Source of the DNA: JAGXKT01 sp964531695
GTDB taxonomy: Bacteria > Planctomycetota > Phycisphaerae > SM23-33
NCBI GenBank assembly: GCA_964531695.1
Contig: CAZHEH010000003.1
Span: 1-64,000, forward strand
DNA length: 64,000 nucleotides
Direction: 5' to 3'
Below are positions 27,600-35,297 of the stretch, piece after piece. Each line of letters begins with the position of its first letter. Position 1 is the stretch's first letter. Position numbers and translations under genes: made by a program. A model generated the notes under the pieces. That model was not told the origin of the DNA. It worked only from the letters and a program-made list of their open reading frames with translations, and searched no databases.

Positions 27600-27945
27600 T
27601 CACAATACCAGCGTCCAGGTTTGCACGTCAATCGTTTGCGGGTCCACGCGGGCGTAGGCGGTCAGGCGCCGCGAGGCGGCGAGACGGAAGCCGACCCGCC
27701 GGATGCAACGCCGCGCGCCCGCGTTGATACTGAGGTTCTGCACGTGCACGCCGCGNNNNNNNNNNNNNNNNNNNNNNNNNNNNNNNNNNNNNNNNNNNNN
27801 NNNNNNNNNNNNNNNNNNNNNNNNNNNNNNNNNNNNNNNNNNNNNNNNNNNNNNNGCACGCCGCGCAGATGTCGCGGACCGCGGGCCGGTCCCGCCGCTC
27901 GTACGGCCGGATGCGGAACCGCGGATTGCCGTCGGCGCCGTTCAC
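27600..27945 (-). CDS. Acetyltransferase-like gene interrupted by an assembly gap
   Basis: Only the ends are readable. The N-terminal part starts at GTG 27945 with a GAACGAG site before it and reads NPRFRIRPYERRDRPAVRDI, the beta-1/alpha-1 start of a GNAT fold. After the 100-N gap, the last 50 residues read VQNLSINAGARRC, RVGFRLAAS and end at TGA 27600-27602; NxxA...xxxGFR is the usual GNAT end. The gap size is arbitrary and the two parts are not in a fixed frame; a normal GNAT would need about 80 more residues. It lies between another GNAT gene and ribokinase. Confidence 0.5.
27756..27855. other. Assembly gap (100 N)
   Basis: Exactly 100 N, the usual placeholder for a gap of unknown size. 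Both flanks carry GCACGCCGCG (ending at 27755 and starting at 27856). Confidence 0.99.
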
Positions 27946-27985
27946 CTCGTTCCCCTTGCCGGCACGCGGCGTGACCGGGCCGGGC

Positions 27986-28513
27986 TTACTTCTCGGGGCG
28001 GTCGTCCGCGAACTCCCCGCGCGCCAGCCGCTGCATGGCATCGCCGGTGGCCCGGTAGTGCGTCCAGCCCTCGAGGATCTCGAAGCCCATCGCCATCGAG
28101 AAACGCAGCGCCGGGTCGTTCCATACCAGCGCCTTCCACTCGAAGCGGCCGGCCCCGCGCTCGGCGGCCACGCGCGCCACGTGGGCCAGCAGGACGCGCC
28201 CGAGCCCCAGCCGGCGGTAGGGCGGGCGGACGTACAGGTCGTCCATGTACAGCCCCGGCCGCCCTTGGAACGACGAGAAGCTGCGGTAGTAGATCGCGTA
28301 GCCCGCCGGCTCGCCGTCCAGCTCGCCGAGGATCGCCTCGGCCGCGGGGCGCTCGCCGAAGAAGGCCTCGTGCAGCCGGGCCTCGGTGGCGGCGAACTCG
28401 TCGGTCATCTCGTCGTACTCGGCGAACTCCTTGACGAGTTGCACGAGCAGGGGGATGTCCTCCGGCACGGCCGGGCGGATCGTGAATCGCGTGGAGGCGT
28501 CGGGATCGTTCAT
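27986..28513 (-). CDS. GNAT acetyltransferase, diamine/thialysine type
   Basis: A 175-residue protein with the GNAT order: FTIRPAVPED (beta 1), GYAIYYRSFSSFQGRPG, MDDLYVRPPYRRLGLG (motif A, acetyl-CoA pyrophosphate loop) and ALRFSMAMGFE (motif B). YYxxSSFxGRPGLYxDDLYV is the pattern of the spermidine/spermine and thialysine acetyltransferase branch, so a small amine is the likely acceptor. It sits 34 bp after purM and 41 bp before a second GNAT gene. Confidence 0.82.
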   Translation of the reverse strand: MNDPDASTRFTIRPAVPEDIPLLVQLVKEFAEYDEMTDEFAATEARLHEAFFGERPAAEAILGELDGEPAGYAIYYRSFSSFQGRPGLYMDDLYVRPPYRRLGLGRVLLAHVARVAAERGAGRFEWKALVWNDPALRFSMAMGFEILEGWTHYRATGDAMQRLARGEFADDRPEK

Positions 28514-28547
28514 GGGGTCGGCTCGCGGCGTTCGGCGCGGCGGTCGG

Positions 28548-29627
28548 CTAGGTCCACACCAGCTCGGGCCCGCCCTTGATGACCTTGCCGATGACCCAGC
28601 ACCTTTGCTCAGCGCGGCGCAGACGGTTCATGATGGGCTCGGCGAAGTGCTTGGACACCACCATCACGAAGCCGATGCCGAGGTTGAACACGCGGGTCAT
28701 CTCGATCTGGTCCACGGGTCCCTTGGCGGCGATCAGCCCGAAGATCGGCGGCTCGGGCCAGGAGTCCCGCTTGATTCGCACGGTCAGGCCCTCGGGCAGC
28801 ACGCGCGGCAGGTTGCCCGGGAGCCCGCCGCCGGTGATGTGGGCCATCGCCTTGACGGGTTTCTTCACGCGGTAGCGGCTCAGCACGTCCAGCACCGGGC
28901 GGACGTATATGCGGGTCGGGCGGAGCAGCTCGTCCCGCACGGATGCGCCCTCCAGCTCGGGCGGGCGGCTGGTAAGGCGGTAGCCGTCCTTGCCGAGCAG
29001 GACGCGGCGGACGAGCCCGAAGCCGTTCGAGTGCAGGCCGTCCGAGGCCAGGCCAATCGCCACGTCTCCGGGCTCGGTGTTCGAGCCGTCGATCGCGCGC
29101 GGGCCCTCGACGATGCCCACGGCGAAGCCGGCCATGTCGAACTCGCGCGGCTTGTAGAAGCCGGGCATCTCGGCCGTCTCGCCGCCGAGCAGGGCGCAGC
29201 CCGCCCGCACGCAGCCGTCGGAGATCCCCCGCACGATCTCGGCCGTGCGCTCCGCGTCGAGCTTGCCGACGGCGAGGTAGTCCAGGAAGAACAGCGGCTC
29301 GGCGCCGCAGCAGATCAGGTCGTTGACGCTCATCGCGACGAGGTCCACGCCGACCGTGCCGAGCTTACGGGCCTTGAAGGCGATCTTCAGCTTGGTGCCG
29401 ACGCCGTCGGTGCAGGCCACGAGGTGCGGGTCGCGGTAGTTGCGGCGCAGGAGCTTCTCGCTGAAGTCCACGCGGAAGGCGCCGGCGAAGCCGCCGAGGT
29501 CACTGACGACGCGGGGGTCGTAGGTCCGCTCGGCCAGGGGGCGGATGAGTTGCACCAACCGCTCGCCGGCGTCGATGTCGACCCCGGCGTCCTTGTAGGT
29601 CACGGCGCTGCCCGGTGTGGCTGCCAT
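28548..29627 (-). CDS. purM: Phosphoribosylformylglycinamidine cyclo-ligase
   Basis: A 359-residue enzyme of purine synthesis that closes the imidazole ring to give AIR using ATP. Seen: YKDAGVDIDAG near the start, CTDGVGTKLKIA, DLVAMSVNDL, LLGGETAEMPG, GLASDGLHSNG and AHITGGGLPGN, all AIRS-family signatures. The ATG at 29627 gives a normal N-terminus; the upstream open frame is the antisense of the HEAT gene. First gene of a minus-strand run with two acetyltransferases and ribokinase. No other pur gene is in the window. Confidence 0.95.
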   Translation of the reverse strand: MAATPGSAVTYKDAGVDIDAGERLVQLIRPLAERTYDPRVVSDLGGFAGAFRVDFSEKLLRRNYRDPHLVACTDGVGTKLKIAFKARKLGTVGVDLVAMSVNDLICCGAEPLFFLDYLAVGKLDAERTAEIVRGISDGCVRAGCALLGGETAEMPGFYKPREFDMAGFAVGIVEGPRAIDGSNTEPGDVAIGLASDGLHSNGFGLVRRVLLGKDGYRLTSRPPELEGASVRDELLRPTRIYVRPVLDVLSRYRVKKPVKAMAHITGGGLPGNLPRVLPEGLTVRIKRDSWPEPPIFGLIAAKGPVDQIEMTRVFNLGIGFVMVVSKHFAEPIMNRLRRAEQRCWVIGKVIKGGPELVWT

Positions 29628-29723
29628 GGTGGCGTATCGTAGCAGGTGGCCTGCCGGATGCAACCGCCGGTCGGCTCGGCCCGGCACAAGGCCGGGAAAC
29701 GGGCCATTTGGGCTTGCGCCCGT

Positions 29724-29752
29724 TTGACTTACCGGCCGATAAACAATACGCT
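29724..29752 (+). promoter_or_regulatory. Promoter candidate for the HEAT-repeat gene
   Basis: TTGACT (29724-29729), 17-bp spacer, TACGCT (29747-29752). The -35 is near consensus, the -10 weak (AACAAT overlaps at 29742). It lies in the divergent region between purM and the HEAT gene. Confidence 0.4.
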
Positions 29753-29792
29753 GGAATCGTGTGAACCCCACCCCTTTCAGAGGACGAGCGGC

Positions 29793-31985
29793 GTGAGTGC
29801 ATCGAGCCCACGGGCATTGGCGATCATCGCCCTCCTGACCGGACTGGCGGCGGCCGTGGCGCCGGCACAGGCGCCCGCGGGCGGACTCAGCGTCATCCAG
29901 CAGGAGGAGCTGAAGATCTGGTCCGAGCAGTTGGCGGACCGAGAGACCTCCCCCCGTACCAAGCGCCAGGCCGCCAATCTGCTCGTACGGCGGTCCTACC
30001 CCGAGGCGACGAAGGTGCTGTTGGGCTTCCTGGCCGGCAAGAACCATCAGCAGGCCAAGATCGCCATCGCCGACTCGCTCGCGGCCGTCGGAGATCCGAC
30101 TCGCAAGGAGTTCATCGAGCCGCTGATGGAAATGTTCGTCGGCGGCGAGCCGGAGGTCCGCGCCGCGGCCGGACGGGCGCTCATGGCGTACCGCGACGAC
30201 GGCGACGGCGTGATCGAGCGGCTGATCGAGGTCATGCGGGACCCGGCACAGGACCGGGCCGTTCGGCTCGAGACGATGAGCGTGCTCCAGAACGTGCTGG
30301 ACAAGCGCGTGGTGGGGGCCCTGGTCGCCTCGTTGGAGGCCGAGGACCCGGCCGTGCGCGAGGCCGCGCTCGACACGCTGCCGAAGCTCACGAAGATCTA
30401 CGGCTACAGTCGTCCGCAGTGGCGGCGCTGGTGGGAGACGAACCAGCGCAAGCCGCTGTCCGAGATGCTCAAGGACTGGGCCGAGAACATCGCCAAGCGG
30501 AGCCAGGAGCTCGAGCAGCAGAACGCGGAGCTGCGGGCTCGACTGGCCGAGGCGACCCAGGCGCTGTACGAAGCCACGCCGCCGGAAGGGCGCGATGCCC
30601 TGCTGGCGTCGTACCTGGGCGATGCGGTACCGGACGTCCGTGCGGCCGGTCTGCGGCTGCTGGCGGCGTCGCTGCCGGTGCGGGACGGCGTGCCGGAGGA
30701 GCTGCGCGATCAGGCGCGCGACGCGCTGGACGATGACAGTGCTCTGGTCCGGGCCGAGGCGGCGTCGCTGGCGGGCACGCTTGCCGACGCCGGGTCGGTC
30801 GAGCCGATTCTGGCCCGTCTGGAGGCCGAGCCGGACGCGCAGGTCCGCGAGGCGCTGTTGCGGGCGCTGGCTCATCTGCGGGCGCCCCAGGCCGTGCCCG
30901 CGCTGCTGAAGGACGTGGGGGCGGACCGGGCACAGGTTGCCGAGGCCGCGGCGGTCGCATTGGAGAAGACGGTGGCCGAACACGGTCTGGCCGAAGGCCT
31001 GCGGGAGCAGGCCGTGGAGATACTGCTGGCCCGGCACAAGGCGATGGCGTCCCGGTCCGCGTCGGCCCCGCTGCGGGAAGCGCTGCTCCGGGCGATGGGC
31101 GCGGTGGGCAGCCCGACCTTCGTGCCCGTGCTGCGTGCCTCGCTGACAGACGAGGTCGCGACGGTTCGCCTGGCGGCGATGCACGCGCTGGGCGAGCTGG
31201 GCGATGCCGACGCCGCCGACGCCGTCCTGCCGCTGATGAACGACCCCGACCGGGGCATCCGGCGCGCGGCGATCGTGGCGGTGGCGTTGCTGTCCGGGCC
31301 GGAACACTTGGCCAAGATCATGGACCGAACCCTACCCGCGACGGAGGCCGATCCGGGCGTCCGCAAGCAGGCCGAGGACGAGGCGGCCCGGATTATCGAG
31401 GAGGCGCCGCCGGCGGCGTTGACTCGGCTGGGCGAGTCGCTCGAGGGCCGGGCGGACCTGGCGGACTGGCGAATCCGCGTTCTGGCCTCGCTGGTCGGGA
31501 AGAAGGCGAAGAACGGCGATGCGGACCTGCCGGCCGTGCGGCGGACCCTGGCCGACGCGCTCCTGGCGGCCGGGCGCCATGGCGAGGCGGCCGACCAGTT
31601 CCAGCGGGTCTACGAGCAGTTGCGGGCCGAGAAGAGCGACGAGGCGCCCGAGGCCTGGCTGGCCTGGCTGTCGGCGCTGTCGGTGTCCGAGCCGGCCTCC
31701 GCGGTCACCCAGTTGGCCGAGCAGGAGGACGACGAGGCGTTCGCCCAGGCCTACCGGGCGCTGATCGAGCGGCTGACCGGCTTCCAGGAGGCCGGTCGAT
31801 GGGAGACGGTCGCCGCCGTCACGGCGACCTGCATCGACACGCTGGCTCCGCGGCTGACCGTCGAGCAGATGGCATCGCTCAAACAGATGCTGACGGAGGC
31901 GAAGAAACGGCTGACCGAAGCGGACACGGCGACACAGCCGGCAGCGATCGGGCAGGGCGCCGCCCCGCTGAATCGGGCGTGCTGA
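29793..31985 (+). CDS. Exported HEAT-repeat protein
   Basis: A 730-residue protein with a signal peptide (residues 1-28, ending near APAQA) and a GTG start at 29793 preceded by AGAGGA. It is nearly all helical HEAT repeats (for example VRAAAGRALMAYRDD, VREAALDTLPKL, VRLAAMHALGELGD, IRRAAIVAVALL), interrupted by a coiled coil at about residues 225-260 (KRSQELEQQNAELRARL). The last 150 residues have TPR-like helices (AAGRHGEAADQFQRVYEQL). Such solenoids act as scaffolds; no catalytic motif is seen. It lies 176 bp upstream of the Tad pilus locus on the same strand and could belong to it. Confidence 0.75.
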   Translation: MSASSPRALAIIALLTGLAAAVAPAQAPAGGLSVIQQEELKIWSEQLADRETSPRTKRQAANLLVRRSYPEATKVLLGFLAGKNHQQAKIAIADSLAAVGDPTRKEFIEPLMEMFVGGEPEVRAAAGRALMAYRDDGDGVIERLIEVMRDPAQDRAVRLETMSVLQNVLDKRVVGALVASLEAEDPAVREAALDTLPKLTKIYGYSRPQWRRWWETNQRKPLSEMLKDWAENIAKRSQELEQQNAELRARLAEATQALYEATPPEGRDALLASYLGDAVPDVRAAGLRLLAASLPVRDGVPEELRDQARDALDDDSALVRAEAASLAGTLADAGSVEPILARLEAEPDAQVREALLRALAHLRAPQAVPALLKDVGADRAQVAEAAAVALEKTVAEHGLAEGLREQAVEILLARHKAMASRSASAPLREALLRAMGAVGSPTFVPVLRASLTDEVATVRLAAMHALGELGDADAADAVLPLMNDPDRGIRRAAIVAVALLSGPEHLAKIMDRTLPATEADPGVRKQAEDEAARIIEEAPPAALTRLGESLEGRADLADWRIRVLASLVGKKAKNGDADLPAVRRTLADALLAAGRHGEAADQFQRVYEQLRAEKSDEAPEAWLAWLSALSVSEPASAVTQLAEQEDDEAFAQAYRALIERLTGFQEAGRWETVAAVTATCIDTLAPRLTVEQMASLKQMLTEAKKRLTEADTATQPAAIGQGAAPLNRAC

Positions 31986-32161
31986 CGCTTGCGGAGGCAG
32001 CAGAAGTCAAGGGCAAACGGACGGATGGTTCCGGTCACGGGCGCCGGAATGCCCACGGGACGAAAATAAGGAAAACGTATGCATCGCAGGCCCGACTCGC
32101 GCGTTAAACGGACAACGGGGGTGGCGTGGCCGCACCGGCCCGTCGCCCTTGCGGTGTAGCC

Positions 32162-33277
32162 ATGGCACGGACGGACATCTTCGAAAAGACGGTCGAGTAC
32201 TTCCTGGGCCCGGTCATGCCGTTTCTGCGCGACCCGGACGTATCGGAGGTGATGGTCAACAACGCTCACGAGATCTACGTCGAGCGCAACGGCGTCCTGG
32301 AGCGAACCGACGCCGATTTCGGGGACAGCGAGTCCCTGATGGCCGCCGTCAACAACGTGCTCCAGTACACCGGGCGGCGCCTGACGGAGGAGCAGCCCCT
32401 GGTTGACTCCCGGCTGCCGGACGGCAGCCGCGTTCACGTGATCCTGCCGCCGCTGTCGCGGGACGGTCTGTGCATGACGATCCGCAAGTTCGCGAAGGTG
32501 ATGTTCGACGCCGACCATCTGGCGAAGCTGGGCTCCTGGACGCCGGAGACGATGGAATACCTCCGCATGTGCGTGCTGGCGGAGAAGAACATCCTCGTGA
32601 CCGGCGGCACCAGCAGCGGCAAGACGTGCCTGCTGAACGTGCTGTCGAGCTTCGTGCCGTCTCACCAGCGAATCGTGGTCATCGAGGATTCCTCGGAGCT
32701 GCGGCTCCAGCAGGATCACGTGATCTCGCTGGAGGCCAGACACCCCGACCGCTGGGGACGGGGCGAGGTGACGATCACGGAGCTGTTCCGTTCGTCGCTG
32801 CGGCTCCGGCCGGACCGGATCATCATCGGCGAGGTCCGCGGCGGCGAGGCGCTGGACATGATCCAGGCGATGACCTCGGGCCACGCCGGCAGCATGTCCA
32901 CGCTGCATGCCCACACGCCCATGGACGCGGCCAGCCGGCTGGAGACGCTGGCGATGATGAGCAAGCTGGAGATGCCACTGCACGCCCTTCGTGCGCAGAT
33001 CGCCTCGGCGATCGACGCGATCGTGCAGATGACGCGGTTCACGGACGGCCGGCGCGGCGTGACGCAGATTTCGGAGATGCTGCCGCTCAGCGACGACGGG
33101 CACTACCGCATGCAGGACATGTACCGCTACGAGGTCGGCGACGACGGCGAGGGCCGCCTGGGGCGCACCGGCGCCCACTCCACCTTCGGCGACGACCCGA
33201 AGATGCGCGTGCTGCGGAACCAATGGGATTTGACGCGGGAGGTCTTCGACCCGAACAAGCAGGAGGTCCCCGCGTGA
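32162..33277 (+). CDS. cpaF: CpaF/TadA-type secretion ATPase, short form
   Basis: A 371-residue GSPII_E-family ATPase. N-terminal subdomain: PFLRDPDVSEVMVNN, LVDSRLPDGSR. Walker A GGTSSGKT (about residue 146), Walker B-like LRPDRIIIGEVRG (about 220), and the His-rich HAGSMSTLHAHTP. It powers assembly or retraction of the Flp pilus at the inner membrane. It lacks the long N-terminal extension of most CpaF proteins. ATG 32162 is preferred to GTG 32126. Its TGA overlaps the GTG of a small pilin-like gene (33274-33277). A second CpaF is encoded 10 kb downstream. Confidence 0.88.
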   Translation: MARTDIFEKTVEYFLGPVMPFLRDPDVSEVMVNNAHEIYVERNGVLERTDADFGDSESLMAAVNNVLQYTGRRLTEEQPLVDSRLPDGSRVHVILPPLSRDGLCMTIRKFAKVMFDADHLAKLGSWTPETMEYLRMCVLAEKNILVTGGTSSGKTCLLNVLSSFVPSHQRIVVIEDSSELRLQQDHVISLEARHPDRWGRGEVTITELFRSSLRLRPDRIIIGEVRGGEALDMIQAMTSGHAGSMSTLHAHTPMDAASRLETLAMMSKLEMPLHALRAQIASAIDAIVQMTRFTDGRRGVTQISEMLPLSDDGHYRMQDMYRYEVGDDGEGRLGRTGAHSTFGDDPKMRVLRNQWDLTREVFDPNKQEVPA

Positions 33278-33453
33278 GTCGGATGCGATGCAGAGCGTTC
33301 CCGGCGGATCAGACCGGTGCCACCACGATCGAGTGGGCCCTGATTCTGGCGGGGATCGGACTGCCGCTGGCCTGGGTGTTCTACGTGTGCGTAATCGGCC
33401 TGGGCGAGCATTACCGGATGGTGACATTCATTGAGACGCTGCCGTTCCCGTAA
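33274..33453 (+). CDS. Flp-like minor pilin with non-canonical cleavage region
   Basis: A 59-residue peptide, GTG start overlapping the cpaF stop (GTGA) with AGGAGG seven bases before. Structure: basic N-terminus, G-ATTIEWALILAG as a class-III-type prepilin site followed by a hydrophobic helix (LPLAWVFYVCVIGLG), and a short tail. Glu lies at +5 after the presumed cleavage, but +6 is Trp in place of the usual Tyr. It is probably processed by the adjacent prepilin peptidase; it may be a minor subunit. Confidence 0.68.
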   Translation: MSRMRCRAFPADQTGATTIEWALILAGIGLPLAWVFYVCVIGLGEHYRMVTFIETLPFP

Positions 33454-33511
33454 TCGTCAGCGCGGGCGGCGCAGGGGAGCGTGATCGGCTGACCTGCGAG
33501 GAAGTTCCGAT

Positions 33512-33709
33512 ATGATGAGAGCCCTGGGACGACATCTGAAGCGCCTGCACCGCGACGAGCAGGGCGCCGACATGGTGGAGTACATCCTGATCATCGCGGC
33601 GATCGCGCTGCCCCTGCTGGCCGTGGCGATCGTCTTCCGCGATGAACTCTGGGGATATGTGAAGGAATTCTGGGACAATATCACCGGCGACATCGAGGTG
33701 CCGAACTAG
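33512..33709 (+). CDS. flp: Flp major pilin
   Basis: A 65-residue prepilin: basic leader, then G-ADMVEYILIIAAIALPLL with Glu at +5 and Tyr at +6 after the cleavage Gly, the Flp hallmark, then a short acidic tail (WDNITGDIEVPN). It is the likely structural subunit of the pilus, cut by the prepilin peptidase encoded 21 bp downstream. Confidence 0.92.
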   Translation: MMRALGRHLKRLHRDEQGADMVEYILIIAAIALPLLAVAIVFRDELWGYVKEFWDNITGDIEVPN

Positions 33710-33730
33710 CGTCGGCGTCCCGGCCTGCGA

Positions 33731-34297
33731 ATGCCTTGGGAATACTGGAACTACGCCGTCCTGGCCGTGGTGCTGGTCGTGGCCGCCGTTACGGACATCC
33801 GGTCCGGCCGGATCTACAATAAGGTAACGTATCCGGCGTTCGCGGCCGGCCTTCTCGGCCATGCGCTCGTCGGCGGCCTGACGGGCGGTGAGTACGGGCT
33901 GGGCCTGCTGGGAGCGCTGGCGGGCGCCGCGATCGGCGCCGTGCTGCTGCCGGCATGGCTGGCCGGCGGCATCGGCGGCGGCGACGCCAAGCTGATGATC
34001 GCCATCGGCGCGCTGGCGGGCTGGAGCTTCACGCTTTCGGCGATCTTCTGGGGCTTTGCCGTCGCGGCGATCATGGCGCTGGCCGTCATGCTGCGTCGGA
34101 GGATCGTCCGCCGCACGCTGGGGCGGATCGGGCGCGTGTTGTACCTGGCCCTCACGCCCGGAAAGGCGGGCGATCCGACGACGGAAGACAGCCCGAAGAT
34201 TCCGTTCGGGCTGGCGCTGTGCATCGGGGCGGGCCTGGCGCTGGCCGAGGCGCTGGTACTGGGCCGGCCGGTCATACAGATAGCGATTGAGAGTTGA
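33731..34297 (+). CDS. tadV: Prepilin peptidase, CpaA/TadV type (A24)
   Basis: A 188-residue integral membrane aspartic protease that removes prepilin leaders. The two catalytic aspartates are in AAVTDIRSGRIYN (about residue 22) and GGGDAKLM (about residue 80, GxGD motif). Five or six membrane helices surround them. It has no methylase domain, as usual for TadV. It lies between flp and a TadE-like gene with gaps of 21 and 4 bp. Confidence 0.92.
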   Translation: MPWEYWNYAVLAVVLVVAAVTDIRSGRIYNKVTYPAFAAGLLGHALVGGLTGGEYGLGLLGALAGAAIGAVLLPAWLAGGIGGGDAKLMIAIGALAGWSFTLSAIFWGFAVAAIMALAVMLRRRIVRRTLGRIGRVLYLALTPGKAGDPTTEDSPKIPFGLALCIGAGLALAEALVLGRPVIQIAIES

Positions 34298-34301
34298 CAC
34301 A

Positions 34302-35273
34302 ATGGGCTCGGCTGTCGCCAAAACCCGGTTCGGGCGACGCCGGTGGGCGCTCGCCGGCATGGGGGCCGTGCTTGCGGCTCTTGCGGGAGCGGGTGTATAC
34401 CTGCATCTGCACCGGGCGGCCGGTCCTCGGAGTTGGCTTGGCGCGGGGCTGAGCAGCGGGCTGTCGCTGACTTGTCTGGCGATCGCCGGCGGCTGCCTGG
34501 CGGCGCTGGTCGGCATTGGGGCGCTGATGTGGCGCATCGGGCGGCGGCATCCGCGCCCGGCCGCGGACAGCGGCTCGGCCATGGTGGAGTTCGCGTTGGT
34601 CTTGCCGCTGGCGCTGTCGATCGCCTTGGTGATGTTCCAGTCTATGATGCTCATGGCCGGCAACCTGTGCGTGCATTACGCCGCTTATTGCGCGGCGAGG
34701 TCGGCCATCGTCGCGATCCCGGACGGACCCCGCCCCGTGGACTGGGAGAACGCCCCCGGCCGGGAGCCGCAGAATGTGATTGCCGACAACCACTACTCCG
34801 GCACGCGGGGCCAGTCCGAGAAGTGCGAGCGGATGTGGCGGGCGGCGGTCTGGGGCGTGCTGCCGATTTCGTCGTCCAGTTCGCGTTTGCCGCCGGCGGA
34901 CAGCGGGGCGTTGGAGTCGGGCCTGTCGAAGTTCTTCTCGGCCTACGGCGAGGACACGCCGCACTGGGTTACGAGCGTGTTCGGGCGTAAGTTGCGGTAT
35001 GCACAGGACTACACCGCGATCGACGTCTCGCCGCCGGCCAACGGGCTCGAGTTCCGGGCGAACGAGGACGTCACCGTACGGGTGGAGCATACGGTTTACC
35101 TCGCGATTCCGTACGCGAACTGGTTGTTCGCCAACCTGTTCGACGACGGACGCGAGCTGGGCTTCGGCGACGGGGAGTACGGCGTGGTCGTTGACGCCGA
35201 ATACACCCTGACCAACGAAGGTGTACAGGATTTCGTCGAGATGGAAAGCTATGAGGACTACGTCGACTGGTAG
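34302..35273 (+). CDS. TadE-like pseudopilin with two extra N-terminal helices
   Basis: A 323-residue protein. Two membrane helices (about residues 16-36 and 50-75) precede the TadE signature GSAMVEFALVLPLALSIALVMFQ (about residue 92), whose Glu is the +5-type residue. A soluble domain (about 120-310) ends VQDFVEMESYEDYVDW. Standard TadE begins at the pilin-like helix; the extra hydrophobic region before it would prevent normal leader cleavage, so it may be a membrane-retained assembly platform. The ATG at 34302 is four bases after tadV. The role is inferred from context. Confidence 0.72.
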   Translation: MGSAVAKTRFGRRRWALAGMGAVLAALAGAGVYLHLHRAAGPRSWLGAGLSSGLSLTCLAIAGGCLAALVGIGALMWRIGRRHPRPAADSGSAMVEFALVLPLALSIALVMFQSMMLMAGNLCVHYAAYCAARSAIVAIPDGPRPVDWENAPGREPQNVIADNHYSGTRGQSEKCERMWRAAVWGVLPISSSSSRLPPADSGALESGLSKFFSAYGEDTPHWVTSVFGRKLRYAQDYTAIDVSPPANGLEFRANEDVTVRVEHTVYLAIPYANWLFANLFDDGRELGFGDGEYGVVVDAEYTLTNEGVQDFVEMESYEDYVDW

Positions 35274-35297
35274 GGCCTCGCCCGCCGTCGACGACGC

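Noticed and set aside
27743..27868. Joining the gap flanks at the shared 10-mer
   Set aside because: The joined frame does not link the N- and C-terminal acetyltransferase parts and would remove most of the fold.
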